Assembly: GCA_902806095.1 (NCBI GenBank)
Contig: CADCVF010000081.1
Coordinates: 62,001 to 126,000 of the forward strand
From: an uncultured Rubrobacteraceae bacterium
Lineage (GTDB): Bacteria > Actinomycetota > Rubrobacteria > Rubrobacterales > Rubrobacteraceae
DNA: 64,000 nucleotides
Direction of reading: 5' to 3'
The notes beneath the pieces were generated by a model, which was not told where the DNA came from, did no database searches, and saw only the letters and a list, made by a program, of their open reading frames with translations. The translations under genes were made by a program, and so were the position numbers. Of this stretch, positions 19,302 to 27,303 are shown in pieces; the first letter of the stretch is position 1, and each line of letters begins with the position of its first letter.

Positions 19302-20516
19302 ATGGCGCGCTCGTGGCGTAGTTTTTTCAGACGGAACGCAGACGAAGAGCAGGAGAACGGCCCGACGGTAGCGAGCGAGCCGGAGCCTTCCACCGAAGAT
19401 CTCGAAGTAGGCAACGGCCACCTTTCCGATGATCTCACCGAAGGGGTGCCCAAGGCCGAGGAGGTGCAGGCGGAGAGGAAGGAGCCTGCCCCCGCGGACG
19501 CGTGGGAGGTCGAAGAGACCGAACCCGGTGATGCCGAGGAAACCCTACCAGAGTCGAGTGCGGTCGAGGAGGCCCGCGACGCCGATACGGTCGCCGAACT
19601 GCAGGAGTCGGGCGGGTGGTTTGGCAGGCTGAGGCAGGGTCTCAGCCGCAGCCGCGCATCGTTCGTCGGGCAGCTCAACGCCGCCGTCGCCGAGTTCAGG
19701 GACGTCGAGGACGAGGAGTTCTGGGAGAGAGTCGAGGAGATCTTGATCTCTTCCGATGTCGGGGTTCCGACCACGGCGAAGCTCGTCGGTGAGCTGGAAC
19801 AGGAGGCGCTGGAGAGGAACATTACGAGTGGTGCCGAGTTGCGGGAGCTCATGATCGAGCACGCCACCAGCATGCTAGAGGGGCCAGTCGAGCTGGACGT
19901 CTCGCACGAGCCCACGGTTATCCTGATGGTCGGGGTGAACGGGACGGGCAAGACGACGACCATAGGCAAGCTCTCACGTTTTTTGCCGGGGACTAAGATG
20001 TTCGCCGCAGGGGACACGTTCAGGGCTGCGGCCATCGAACAGCTTCAACAGTGGGGCGAGAGGACGGGTACGCCCGTGGTGGCGCGCGAGCGCGGCGCCG
20101 ATGCGGCAGCCGTAGCCCACGAAGCCGTACATTCCGCCAGGCGCGAGGGGACTGACGTACTGCTCATCGACACGGCGGGCAGGCTGCACACCAAGGTCAA
20201 CCTGATGGCCGAGCTCGACAAAGTGCAGAGAGTCGTACAGCGGCAGCTTCCAGGGGCACCGCACGAGGTGCTGATGACCGTCGACGCGACCACGGGACAG
20301 AACGGTTTGAGGCAGGCCCAGATGTTCAAAGAAGTTGCCGGGCTAACCGGGATCATCCTCACCAAGCTCGACGGGACCGCCAAGGGCGGTATAGCCCTCG
20401 CCATAGCCAACGAGGTTGGGGTGCCGATCAAGCTGATCTCGGTCGGGGAGAAGGTCGAGGACCTGCACCCGTTCGACGCCCGCGAGTTTTCAGAAGCATT
20501 GTTTGGAGATCTATAG
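19302..20516 (+). CDS. ftsY: Signal recognition particle receptor FtsY
   Basis: A 404-residue SRP receptor GTPase. A basic start (MARSWRSFFRR) is followed by an acidic A domain to about residue 110, then the N domain and the G domain with G1 GVNGTGKTTTIGKL near 208, DTFRAAAIEQL, DTAGRLHT and TKLDGTAKGG. It docks ribosome-SRP complexes at the membrane. ATG 19302 follows GGGAGAGTAAGAAG; the upstream in-frame start at 19242 lies inside smc and lacks a site. ffh starts directly after its stop, so receptor and SRP protein are made together. Confidence 0.95.
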   Translation: MARSWRSFFRRNADEEQENGPTVASEPEPSTEDLEVGNGHLSDDLTEGVPKAEEVQAERKEPAPADAWEVEETEPGDAEETLPESSAVEEARDADTVAELQESGGWFGRLRQGLSRSRASFVGQLNAAVAEFRDVEDEEFWERVEEILISSDVGVPTTAKLVGELEQEALERNITSGAELRELMIEHATSMLEGPVELDVSHEPTVILMVGVNGTGKTTTIGKLSRFLPGTKMFAAGDTFRAAAIEQLQQWGERTGTPVVARERGADAAAVAHEAVHSARREGTDVLLIDTAGRLHTKVNLMAELDKVQRVVQRQLPGAPHEVLMTVDATTGQNGLRQAQMFKEVAGLTGIILTKLDGTAKGGIALAIANEVGVPIKLISVGEKVEDLHPFDAREFSEALFGDL

Positions 20517-21848
20517 ATGTTCGATACGTTAGGCGAAAGGCTCAACAAGGCACTCGACGGGGTCCGCGGCAGCGGCAATCTCACGGAGGACCAGGTAAAG
20601 AAGGTTACGCGTGAGATCCGTCTTGCCCTCCTCGAGGCTGACGTGAACTATGGCGTCGTCAAGGAATTTGTCTCCAACGTCCGCGAACGGGCCACGGGAG
20701 CCGAGGTCTCTAAGGCGCTGAGCCCAGGCCAGCAGGTTGTCAAGATAGTCGATGAAGAGCTTGCGAACCTTATGGGCGGCACAGCCCACAAGCTCTCCTT
20801 CGCCTCCAGGCCGCCCACGGTCGTGATGCTAGCTGGCCTAAACGGCCACGGCAAGACGACGGCGGCTGGGAAGCTGGCATTGTTCGCGCGGAAGCTAGGG
20901 AAGAACCCTTATCTCGTCGCGTGCGACACTTACAGGCCGGCCGCGATCGAGCAGCTGCAGCAGATCGGTCGCGAGCTCTCTGTTCCCGTGTACACGGAGG
21001 GCACGGGGCCGAAGCCCGAAGAGATCGCCGAGCGCGGCATCAGGGAGGCCAGAGACGGTGGGTACGACTTCGTCATCGTAGACACGGCGGGGCGGCAGGT
21101 CGTCGACATGGAGATGATGGAGGAGATACGGCGCGTCAGGAGCACGAGCAGGCCGCACTCCGTCCTCCTCGTGCTCGACGTCGTAACGGGCCAGAACGCC
21201 GTCGAGGTGGCGGAAGCCTTCCAGGAGTACGCCGACTTCGACGGGATGGTCTTGACCAAACTCGACGGCGACGCCCGCGGCGGAGTTGCGCTCTCCGTCG
21301 TCTCCGTTACAGGAAGGCCGATCAAGTTCGCCTCCGAGGGCGAGAAGATGGGCGAGTTCGACTACTTCTACCCCGACAGGATGGCTGGCCGCATCCTCGG
21401 GATGGGCGATGTCCTCACGCTCATCGAGAAGGCCGAGCAGCAGATGGACCGCACGGAGGCCGAGGCCCAGGGCAAGAAGCTCATGAGCGGGAAGTTCACC
21501 TTCGAGGACTTTCTGCAGCAGATGCAGATGATAAAGAAGATGGGTCCGCTCTCCGGCCTCCTCGGTATGATACCGGGCCTCGGCAAGCAGCTCAAGGACG
21601 TCGAGATAGACGACAGGCAGCTAGGGAGGGTCGAGGCCATGATAACCTCGATGACCGTCAAGGAGCGCAGGAACCCCAAGTTGTTGCAGAACCCGAGCCG
21701 GGCGCGTAGGATTGCGCGGGGCTCGGGCGCTACCCAACAGGATGTCCAGAAGCTCGTCAAGCAGTTCAAGGAGATGCAGAAGATGATGACCCAGATGGGC
21801 AAGGGCGGCGGGATGCCGCGTATCCCAGGTCTGTCGGGGCGCAGGTAA
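20517..21848 (+). CDS. ffh: Signal recognition particle protein Ffh
   Basis: A 443-residue SRP54. An N-terminal four-helix domain is followed by the GTPase with G1 [14 protein letters not shown] near 106 (His where Ser is usual), [22 protein letters not shown] and [10 protein letters not shown]. The Met-rich M domain from about 320 ([23 protein letters not shown]) binds signal peptides and 4.5S RNA. No ffs RNA gene was noticed nearby. The gene abuts ftsY. Confidence 0.97.
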   Translation: MFDTLGERLNKALDGVRGSGNLTEDQVKKVTREIRLALLEADVNYGVVKEFVSNVRERATGAEVSKALSPGQQVVKIVDEELANLMGGTAHKLSFASRPPTVVMLAGLNGHGKTTAAGKLALFARKLGKNPYLVACDTYRPAAIEQLQQIGRELSVPVYTEGTGPKPEEIAERGIREARDGGYDFVIVDTAGRQVVDMEMMEEIRRVRSTSRPHSVLLVLDVVTGQNAVEVAEAFQEYADFDGMVLTKLDGDARGGVALSVVSVTGRPIKFASEGEKMGEFDYFYPDRMAGRILGMGDVLTLIEKAEQQMDRTEAEAQGKKLMSGKFTFEDFLQQMQMIKKMGPLSGLLGMIPGLGKQLKDVEIDDRQLGRVEAMITSMTVKERRNPKLLQNPSRARRIARGSGATQQDVQKLVKQFKEMQKMMTQMGKGGGMPRIPGLSGRR

Positions 21849-21867
21849 GAGTTCGAGAGGAGACGGC

Positions 21868-22110
21868 ATGGCGGTAAAGATAAGGCTCGCGAGGTATGGT
21901 TCCAAGGGCAACCCCTTCTACAGGATAGTGGTCGCCGATTCACGGAGCCCGCGCGACGGTCGGTTTATCGAGCGGATAGGGACCTACGATCCGCAGCAGG
22001 AGCCTTCAGACATAAAGGTCGACGAGGAGAAGGCCAGGGAGTGGCTCGGCAAGGGGGCGCAGCCTACCGACCAGGTGCGCAACCTGCTGAAGATCTCCGG
22101 GGTCCTCTAG
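21868..22110 (+). CDS. rpsP: 30S ribosomal protein S16
   Basis: An 80-residue S16: [39 protein letters not shown] and the trailing [14 protein letters not shown] are typical. It binds 16S rRNA in the body of the small subunit early in assembly. AGAGGAGAC precedes the ATG. It leads the conserved rpsP-khpA-rimM-trmD-rplS set. Confidence 0.98.
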   Translation: MAVKIRLARYGSKGNPFYRIVVADSRSPRDGRFIERIGTYDPQQEPSDIKVDEEKAREWLGKGAQPTDQVRNLLKISGVL

Positions 22111-22116
22111 CAAGTA

Positions 22117-22356
22117 ATGGAGCAGCTAGAGAACCTGTTACTCGTCCTCGCCCGCTCGCTCGTGGACGAACCGGAGAAGGTCGAAGTCTCGGGGACCGAG
22201 TCGGACTCGCGGGTGGATCTGGAACTGAGGGTGGCTCCCGATGACATGGGGCGTGTAATAGGTCGCCAGGGTAGGACGATCCGGGCGATCCGCACGGTCG
22301 TGAAGGCCTCATCAGTGAAGCTCGGTAAACGGGTCACCGTGGAGGTTCCGGACTAG
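22117..22356 (+). CDS. khpA: KH-domain RNA-binding protein KhpA
   Basis: A 79-residue single KH-domain protein. LLLVLARSLVDEPEKV, then the GxxG loop in MGRVIGRQGRTIRAIRTVV, is the family pattern. KhpA pairs with KhpB (Jag) and influences cell division and small RNA stability in Gram-positives. It starts 6 bases after rpsP and ends 5 bases before rimM. Confidence 0.94.
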   Translation: MEQLENLLLVLARSLVDEPEKVEVSGTESDSRVDLELRVAPDDMGRVIGRQGRTIRAIRTVVKASSVKLGKRVTVEVPD

Positions 22357-22361
22357 AGACC

Positions 22362-22859
22362 GTGGACGAACTCTCCGATCCGGTCGCGATCGGGGTCGTG
22401 ATCGCACCGCACGGGGTGCGCGGCACGTTGAGGGTCCGTGCCCTCGGCGCCGGCAAGCATCTCAGGAAAGGCACGGAACCCGTGGTAGCAGGCGTGAGAC
22501 GCCGCATCTCCGCCGTCAGGCAAACGCCGAAAGGCTTCTTGCTCGACCTCGAAGGCATCCAGAACAGGCGCGACGCAGATACCCTGAGGGACCGGGAGCT
22601 CTCGCTTGACCGCGAGGAGCTCGATGCGCCCGAAGTGGGAGAGTTCTACGTGGCCGACCTGGTCGGCCTGAACGCCATGGACGACGCGGGTGAGGTCGTC
22701 GGAACTGTCGAGGATACCTTCGAGACTGCCGCCCACGAAGTCCTCGTGGTCAGGGAAAAGAAGGATGGGCACGTTCTCTATCTTCCCTTTACCCTAGAGC
22801 ACGTCCCCGAGGTGAACCTTGGGGCTGGGCGAATTCTGATCCGGCCGCCGGAAGGCTAG
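22362..22859 (+). CDS. rimM: Ribosome maturation factor RimM
   Basis: A 165-residue 30S assembly factor that binds S19. VAIGVVIAPHGVRGTLRVRAL opens the N-terminal barrel; the PRC-barrel part has EFYVADLVGLNAMDDAGEVVGTV and ends LPFTLEHVPEVNLGAGRILIRPPEG. It starts at GTG 22362, 5 bases past khpA, and is followed by trmD 4 bases on. Confidence 0.95.
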   Translation: MDELSDPVAIGVVIAPHGVRGTLRVRALGAGKHLRKGTEPVVAGVRRRISAVRQTPKGFLLDLEGIQNRRDADTLRDRELSLDREELDAPEVGEFYVADLVGLNAMDDAGEVVGTVEDTFETAAHEVLVVREKKDGHVLYLPFTLEHVPEVNLGAGRILIRPPEG

Positions 22860-22863
22860 GTCT

Positions 22864-23556
22864 ATGAGAAGCATAGATGTTTTCTGCGTTTTTCCACGCG
22901 CGGTCGACGCCGCCGTAAACGTCGGGGTCGTCGGCAGGGCCATAGAGAATGGCACAGTCGGGTACCGCAGCTTCGACTTGCGTGACTACGCCCCTGACGG
23001 GCGCATCGACGATATGCCGTACGGTGGCGGTGCCGGTATGGTCGTCCGTGTCGATGTCGTGGGGAGGGCGTTGGAGGAGGTTTACGGCGTTGCGGCGAGA
23101 GAGGTAAGGAAGGGGCGGCGGGTCGTGCTCACCGAGCCCGCCGGACGCAGGCTCACACAGGGCTACGTCGAAGAGGTGGCCTCGGGGCCTGACCTGACCA
23201 TCATCTGCGGACGCTACGGTGGGATAGACGAGCGCGTGTGGAGCCGGCTCGCCACGGAGGCCATCTCGCTCGGCGACTTCGTGCTATCCGGGGGTGAGAT
23301 CGTGGCCGCCGCGCTGGCCGATGCTGCGATCCGGCGCCTCCAGGGTGTCCTCGGGAACGCCGAGAGCCTCGTGGGTGAGTCGTTCTCGGCCGATGATGTG
23401 GTCGGTCCTCCGACCTACACGCGGCCGGCGCTGTGGGATGGAGAGGAGGTGCCAGGCGTGCTATTATCGGGCGATCATGCGAAGATCCGTGCCTGGCGCG
23501 AGCGCGAGGCGCTGGAGCGCACGCGGGCCAGGACGACCGGAAGGAGGTCGCCCTAG
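22864..23556 (+). CDS. trmD: tRNA (guanine37-N1)-methyltransferase TrmD
   Basis: A 230-residue SPOUT methyltransferase that makes m1G37 and so prevents +1 frameshifts. Seen: VGRAIENGTVGYRSFDLRDY, DDMPYGGGAGMVVRVD, the trefoil knot CGRYGGIDERV, LGDFVLSGGE and GPPTYTRPALWDG. Together with rimM and rplS it belongs to the classical S16 operon. Confidence 0.97.
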   Translation: MRSIDVFCVFPRAVDAAVNVGVVGRAIENGTVGYRSFDLRDYAPDGRIDDMPYGGGAGMVVRVDVVGRALEEVYGVAAREVRKGRRVVLTEPAGRRLTQGYVEEVASGPDLTIICGRYGGIDERVWSRLATEAISLGDFVLSGGEIVAAALADAAIRRLQGVLGNAESLVGESFSADDVVGPPTYTRPALWDGEEVPGVLLSGDHAKIRAWREREALERTRARTTGRRSP

Positions 23557-23589
23557 CCATCCGGAGTAGGTCCACGAGAGGAGAGGTAC

Positions 23590-23916
23590 ATGATAACGAG
23601 CGATAATTTGCAGCAGCGGGACCGCACGTTCAAGGCGGGCGACACGGTGCGTGTGCACTACCGCGTCATCGAGGGCAACCGTGAGCGCGTACAGGTCTTC
23701 GAAGGCCTGTGTATCTCGCGCAAGGGAAGCGGCATCCACGCGACGTTCATGGTCAGGAAAAACTCCTTCGGGGTGAACGTGGAGAGGATCTTCCCGCTCC
23801 ACTCCCCGAAGATCGCCAAGATCGAAGTCGCCTCACGCGGCGCTGTGAGGCGCGCGAAACTCTACTACATCCGCGACAAGGTGGGCAAGAAAGCCAGGGT
23901 CAAGAAGGCCAGGTAA
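23590..23916 (+). CDS. rplS: 50S ribosomal protein L19
   Basis: A 108-residue L19 at the 30S/50S interface. [26 protein letters not shown], then [34 protein letters not shown], is diagnostic. GAGAGGAGAGG precedes ATG 23590 after a 33-base gap from trmD. Confidence 0.98.
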   Translation: MITSDNLQQRDRTFKAGDTVRVHYRVIEGNRERVQVFEGLCISRKGSGIHATFMVRKNSFGVNVERIFPLHSPKIAKIEVASRGAVRRAKLYYIRDKVGKKARVKKAR

Positions 23917-23929
23917 GCCAGCACCAGCG

Positions 23930-24556
23930 TTGTCAGGGCTTCTCCCGGGCGGTCTTCCGCCGGAGGAATGTTCTCTCTACGCTTTCGACGCGGCGTGGGT
24001 CCTGTGCCGCAGCGGGCCGCTCGCGGGGGCCGATGAGGCCGGCCGTGGCGCGTTGGCGGGACCGCTTGTGGCTGCGGCCGTCGTCCTCGGCGAGGCTGAG
24101 ATCTCCGGCATCAACGACTCCAAACTGCTAAGGCCCGCTCTGCGGGAGAAGATCTTCGGCGCGCTACTCCGCCGGGCCGAGGCCGTCTCCGTAGTGGCCT
24201 ACCCGGCCTGGTGGATCGACCGTCACGGCGTCGGCCTGGCGAACCGCGAAGCCCTGAGCAGGGCTCTCGCCTCCCTGAAGGCTCGCGCCGGGTGCGGCCT
24301 CGCGGACGGGAACCTGGATCTCGGCCCCGAGGTGGAGTGTCTGCCCAGGGCCGACGCCAGGAGCGCTGCGGTCGCCGCTGCGAGTGTCGTGGCCAAGGTC
24401 GTCCGCGACGACGCGATGCGCGCCCTCTCCGAGACCCACGCCGGCTACGGCTTCGGGCACAATCGTGGGTACGGAACGTCCGAGCACCGGCTCGCCCTCT
24501 CTGAACTAGGCCCTTGCCGGGTCCACCGACTCAGCTACGCCGGGGTGGGAGACTGA
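23930..24556 (+). CDS. rnhB: Ribonuclease HII
   Basis: A 208-residue RNase HII that removes misincorporated ribonucleotides from DNA. The catalytic GADEAGRGALAGPLVAAAVVL is near residue 33, INDSKLLRPALRE follows, and later acidic residues lie in the PRADARSAAVAAASVVAKVVRD block. TTG 23930 is the start; about 30 extra residues precede the catalytic motif. The next gene overlaps its 3' end. Confidence 0.94.
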   Translation: MSGLLPGGLPPEECSLYAFDAAWVLCRSGPLAGADEAGRGALAGPLVAAAVVLGEAEISGINDSKLLRPALREKIFGALLRRAEAVSVVAYPAWWIDRHGVGLANREALSRALASLKARAGCGLADGNLDLGPEVECLPRADARSAAVAAASVVAKVVRDDAMRALSETHAGYGFGHNRGYGTSEHRLALSELGPCRVHRLSYAGVGD

Positions 24557-24903
24557 AGGACAAATCTCCTGGAGCATGGGGTGAGGACCTCGCGCTGCGC
24601 TACCTGATCCAAAACGGGTACACACTCATCGAGCGCAACTACAGAATACGGCGCGGGGAGATCGACCTGATAATGCGCAAGGATGAGGCCCTTGTCTTTG
24701 TCGAAGTGAAGTTGCGGCGCGGAACCGGCTATGGAGACCCGCTCGAGGCCGTCACCCCCCGCAAGCAAGACACCCTGCGCTTCGTAGCCGAACATTACAT
24801 CTACGCCAGAGAACCACACTTCGATACGCTGCGGTTCGATGTGATCGGCATCCTCGCCGACCGACCCGACGTCAGGGTGCATCACGTCGAGGACGCATTC
24901 TGA
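24514..24903 (+). CDS. yraN: YraN family (UPF0102) nuclease-like protein
   Basis: Up to 129 residues. The family core is clear: GAWGEDLALRYLIQNGYTLIERNYR, RRGEIDLIMRKDEALVFVEVKLR and DTLRFDVIGI. The GEIDLI/FVEVK pattern is the PD-(D/E)xK nuclease fold; the family is tied to DNA processing and often sits by rnhB and comM. The only canonical in-frame start is TTG 24514, which forces a 43-base overlap with rnhB. A CTG at 24553 overlaps the rnhB stop (CTGA) and would give 116 residues beginning LKDKSPGAWGE, which matches family lengths better. Confidence 0.9.
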   Translation: MPGPPTQLRRGGRLKDKSPGAWGEDLALRYLIQNGYTLIERNYRIRRGEIDLIMRKDEALVFVEVKLRRGTGYGDPLEAVTPRKQDTLRFVAEHYIYAREPHFDTLRFDVIGILADRPDVRVHHVEDAF

Positions 24904-24915
24904 GAGTGGTCTACT

Positions 24916-24948
24916 TGTAGGGGCGGTTCGTGAAGCACCCACATACGT
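24916..24948 (+). repeat. Dispersed repeat, family B, copy 1
   Basis: TGTAGGGGCGGTTCG, then a CACCCACATACG stretch. The second copy at 59784 matches in the TGTAGGGGCGG core, the following TCG, the CCCAC and the TACG that ends it. Here the right arm has decayed, so the hairpin is weak. It opens the accessory stretch between yraN and comM. Confidence 0.55.
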
Positions 24949-25047
24949 ACCACGACTTCAGGTGTCAGGATTCCTCTGGAGGCAGAACTGGACCAGCAGG
25001 CGAAGTCCCCATTGTGCAGTTTCGGCTGAAAAACTCCAGGCGAAGTG

Positions 25048-25067
25048 GTTAGCGGAACTCCGCTAAC
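25048..25067. repeat. Perfect inverted repeat GTTAGCGG-AACT-CCGCTAAC
   Basis: An 8-base stem with a 4-base loop, 28 bases before the membrane-protein start. No T-run follows on either side, so it is not a textbook terminator. An operator, or a remnant of an insertion end, are alternatives. Confidence 0.5.
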
Positions 25068-25094
25068 TATAGGACGATCGTAGAGGAGTTGCGG

Positions 25095-25811
25095 GTGAAT
25101 CATCAGGAAGAGTCTCACTGGCGATCGATCATGAGCCGAACCCCGGTCTACGCGTGGATCGGTGGATGCTCCGTACTAGCATTCGTTCTGATTCTCGTTA
25201 GTTGCCAATACAAGATAACGCTCTGGGATTGGGCAAAGTGGGGCATCGCGTGGCGCGGGTCGCGCACCGATTCATCGCCTATTCATCACAATAATGTTCC
25301 ATACACTCCGAGTAGCAGCTATCATCCATGGGAGGAGAAGGAGGGAGGCGCCGTGACCGAACAAGGGAACGATCAGACGAAGGGAAGCCCCGTGAGCAAA
25401 CAAGGCGATGGACAGTCTAAGGGAGGCCCCGGGGCCGAACAAGCGACCGAAGGGACGTGGAGGAGTCCACCGTACGCCTTCAAAGTCGCGCAATACGCCA
25501 TCGTGGGAGCTTGCCTCGTCTTCGGTGTCTCTATGTTGTTCTTCGGCGCCCTGTTCAAGGACGCCACCTCTTTGACCGCGGCGTTGGGGTCGCTGTTCAC
25601 CCTGCTAGGCACTATCGTAGGGGCCTACTTCGGAATCAAGGTCAGCAACGACACCTCCGAGAGATCCCAGGGTGCCATCGAGAAAGCGCACGGCAGCGCT
25701 CTGGAGGCCAACGAGAAGACGCAGAAGGCGAACGAGACTGCGCAGGAAGCCCTGGCCGAGCTGGATCCCACCGTGGCGAAGCCGATTGTGGAAAGACGAC
25801 GATCTAGCTAG
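25095..25811 (+). CDS. Membrane protein of unknown function
   Basis: A 238-residue protein I do not recognise. One membrane helix lies near residues 20-38 (VYAWIGGCSVLAFVLILVS). A Gly/Gln/Lys-rich linker repeats QGNDQTKG / QGDGQSKG at about 88-120. Two further helices follow (YAIVGACLVFGVSMLFFGAL and ALGSLFTLLGTIVGAYFGI), then a charged Lys/Glu/Ala helix. GTG 25095 fits AGGAG 6 bases upstream; TTG 25089 and ATG 25131 are alternatives. It is in an accessory insertion absent from the usual yraN-comM order. The GAYFGIKVSNDTSER segment after the last helix resembles small phage or island membrane proteins, an impression from memory only. Confidence 0.7.
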   Translation: MNHQEESHWRSIMSRTPVYAWIGGCSVLAFVLILVSCQYKITLWDWAKWGIAWRGSRTDSSPIHHNNVPYTPSSSYHPWEEKEGGAVTEQGNDQTKGSPVSKQGDGQSKGGPGAEQATEGTWRSPPYAFKVAQYAIVGACLVFGVSMLFFGALFKDATSLTAALGSLFTLLGTIVGAYFGIKVSNDTSERSQGAIEKAHGSALEANEKTQKANETAQEALAELDPTVAKPIVERRRSS

Positions 25812-25979
25812 GTTATGGTGAATCAAGCATTTTAGCTCCCTATTGCAGGCGCCGAGCAGTGGTCGGCAAGTCTTTGCGCGTAAGTGAAGCTGTAGGGTAC
25901 TTTTCTCCGAAGTTGCCAAAACGTTTCAATCCTAGTTCCCTAGTTCCTTTAAGTGATGCTCCCACCCCCATAATGAGTT

Positions 25980-26216
25980 ATGCACATCGGCGAGAAGCCG
26001 CACAATGCGGATTTTCCGGCCGGCTCCTCATTCGGCAGCGGCGCCGACTCCTCATGGGGCTACGAGGGGGCATACATGTATCACGCGCCTTATCTCTGGT
26101 GGTTCTACGAGGACGGAACACGAACGACGATCGCGCTGCGACAGTCCGCGCGTACACGCGCGAACCTGATCATTAGCAACGCCTTTGCCGAGCAGCCGCC
26201 GTTTGTGGTGAATTGA
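25980..26216 (+). CDS. Small hypothetical protein
   Basis: 78 residues, aromatic-rich (WGYEGAYMYHAPYLWWFYEDG), with no family I recognise and no membrane helix. There is no Shine-Dalgarno, but CATAAT at 25969-25974 stands 5 bases before ATG 25980, so a leaderless message is conceivable. Its TGA overlaps the ATG of the next tiny membrane gene (TGATG), which supports both being real. The opposing view is that it is the tail of a decayed gene; in-frame stops lie just upstream. Confidence 0.45.
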   Translation: MHIGEKPHNADFPAGSSFGSGADSSWGYEGAYMYHAPYLWWFYEDGTRTTIALRQSARTRANLIISNAFAEQPPFVVN

Positions 26217-26332
26217 TGGCGGGCAGCCCAATGAAAAGCGGCCGTGCCTGCTGGCCCTGCATCATCGGCGGAATATCGATGATGATAGCAATGGCCGGTG
26301 CCGTGTATCTGATACTCGACTACCTGTTCTAG
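26216..26332 (+). CDS. Tiny single-pass membrane protein (38 residues)
   Basis: ATG 26216 overlaps the stop of the preceding small gene by one base. The 38-residue product starts MAGSPMKSGRACWPC and has one hydrophobic helix (IIGGISMMIAMAGAVYLIL), ending DYLF. A CxxC pair lies at the membrane entry. No homologue comes to mind. Coupled start, clean stop and an obvious helix argue for a genuine small membrane protein. Confidence 0.45.
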   Translation: MAGSPMKSGRACWPCIIGGISMMIAMAGAVYLILDYLF

Positions 26333-26379
26333 GCCTTTGGAAACTAAGCGAACTATACAAAAAGAGGAGCCGTAGCGCG

Positions 26380-26586
26380 GTGATTCCCAGGCTAAACCAG
26401 ATTTTTGGGGACACCGTCGAGCAGATCACAGCAGCGCTCAACAGACCGCGGGTTTGATTTGGGGGCAGATCGTCGGCATACATCCACGCCATAGAGTCGC
26501 TCCTACGCGGTTGACGGTTTTTGGAGTCGGAGTACTTCGCCCTCGAGACCCTCATCAGAGTTGCTCGCGAACACTGCGAAGCATGA
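26380..26586 (+). pseudogene. Decayed reading frame with in-frame TGA codons
   Basis: After AAGAGGAG, GTG 26380 opens IPRLNQIFGDTVEQITAALN. The frame meets TGA at 26455, 26512 and 26584, yet the residues between read like one helical protein (SAYIHAIESLLRG, then FLESEYFALETLIRVAREHCEA). Both internal TGAs could come from CGA Arg codons by one C-to-T change. I treat it as a nonsense-mutated gene of unknown function. Selenocysteine or opal readthrough is not supported by anything I can see. Confidence 0.4.
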
Positions 26587-27231
26587 CTGTAACTCGGCTG
26601 GTAGGGAATCTCTACGGATCGGCAAACCGAGGAACCTCTGCCGTGCCGCTCGGGTGGCCCGAGGCCGGCGGAGAGCTTCAAACGGAAGTTCGCGGAGATC
26701 CAATCCTCGTCTCCGTCTGCCACTGCTACCGCTTGCCAACGCAGAACCGGCAGTGTCTTTAGCGCGCAGGCGAGCTTTCCTCGAGAGTCCGTGGCCATCA
26801 AGGGCACGGAGTTACACTTTCCAGCCCCAACGGTCTCGGTCTATGAGAAGCGTAGGCCTCCGTGGGTCTCTGTTCCCGACGATGTCGAGCACTGGCGTAC
26901 CGATCCTACGCCCGGGAGGTAGCCTCCGAGGAGTGGCCCTTGATGGAGCGGGACAAGCGACCCCGACCGGGTGGAAACTGGTCGACGACATCCGGGCGAC
27001 CGTCCGAGAGCTCGAGCCGATAAGTTGATTCCACAAGAGGTGGTGGGTCTAGACAAGAATGCCAGTTCCCGTCCGATTCCCATCTCCACTCTGAGCGCGC
27101 CATACGATTGTTGAAGGAGCAGTAGGCAGCAAAGCCTACTGTCGTGGCCCAGCCTCACCTTCGTGTGTATCCCGTCCACCCGTATGTATAAAATAAAATA
27201 CCTCTGTATATCATTATGGACAAAGATCCTG

Positions 27232-27237
27232 TATACT
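27232..27237 (+). promoter_or_regulatory. Possible -10 element upstream of comM
   Basis: TATACT in a locally AT-rich stretch, about 67 bases before the comM start. TGGACA lies too close (9 bases) to be its -35, so the call is weak. Confidence 0.3.
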
Positions 27238-27303
27238 ATGGGTCTGCTGAGTTGAGGTGGTGCAGTTGGGGGTCACTGCGATGGCTTGTTGGGGTTCTGG
27301 CTG

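Larger units (their letters stand above)
26333..27303. other. Gene-poor stretch between the accessory genes and comM
   Basis: About 970 bases with no convincing intact gene on either strand. The left part holds a degenerate plus-strand frame (26380-26586). Further right, fragments in all three plus frames look partly protein-like (for example ELHFPAPTVSVYEK, EEWPLMERDKRPRPGGNW and DDIRATVRELEPIS) but none is continuous, as in a decayed gene with several indels. The last 120 bases are notably AT-rich (TATAAAATAAAATA near 27187) and hold a -10-like TATACT at 27232. Confidence 0.6.

Noticed and set aside
26380-26586. Selenocysteine or opal recoding for the TGA codons
   Set aside because: No SECIS-like hairpin immediately after the TGAs and no recognisable selenoprotein family; nonsense decay is simpler.
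26262-26807. A 181-codon minus-strand frame across the accessory region
   Set aside because: Low-complexity Ser/Arg-rich product, no ribosome site, and it lies opposite the better plus-strand frame that is decaying; typical antisense shadow.
27217-27237. TGGACA and TATACT as a complete comM promoter
   Set aside because: Spacing is only 9 bases, far from the 16-18 needed; only the -10 is kept as a weak call.
24904-27303. Insertion sequence or prophage remnant in the accessory stretch
   Set aside because: No transposase, integrase, terminal inverted repeats or target duplication that I can identify.
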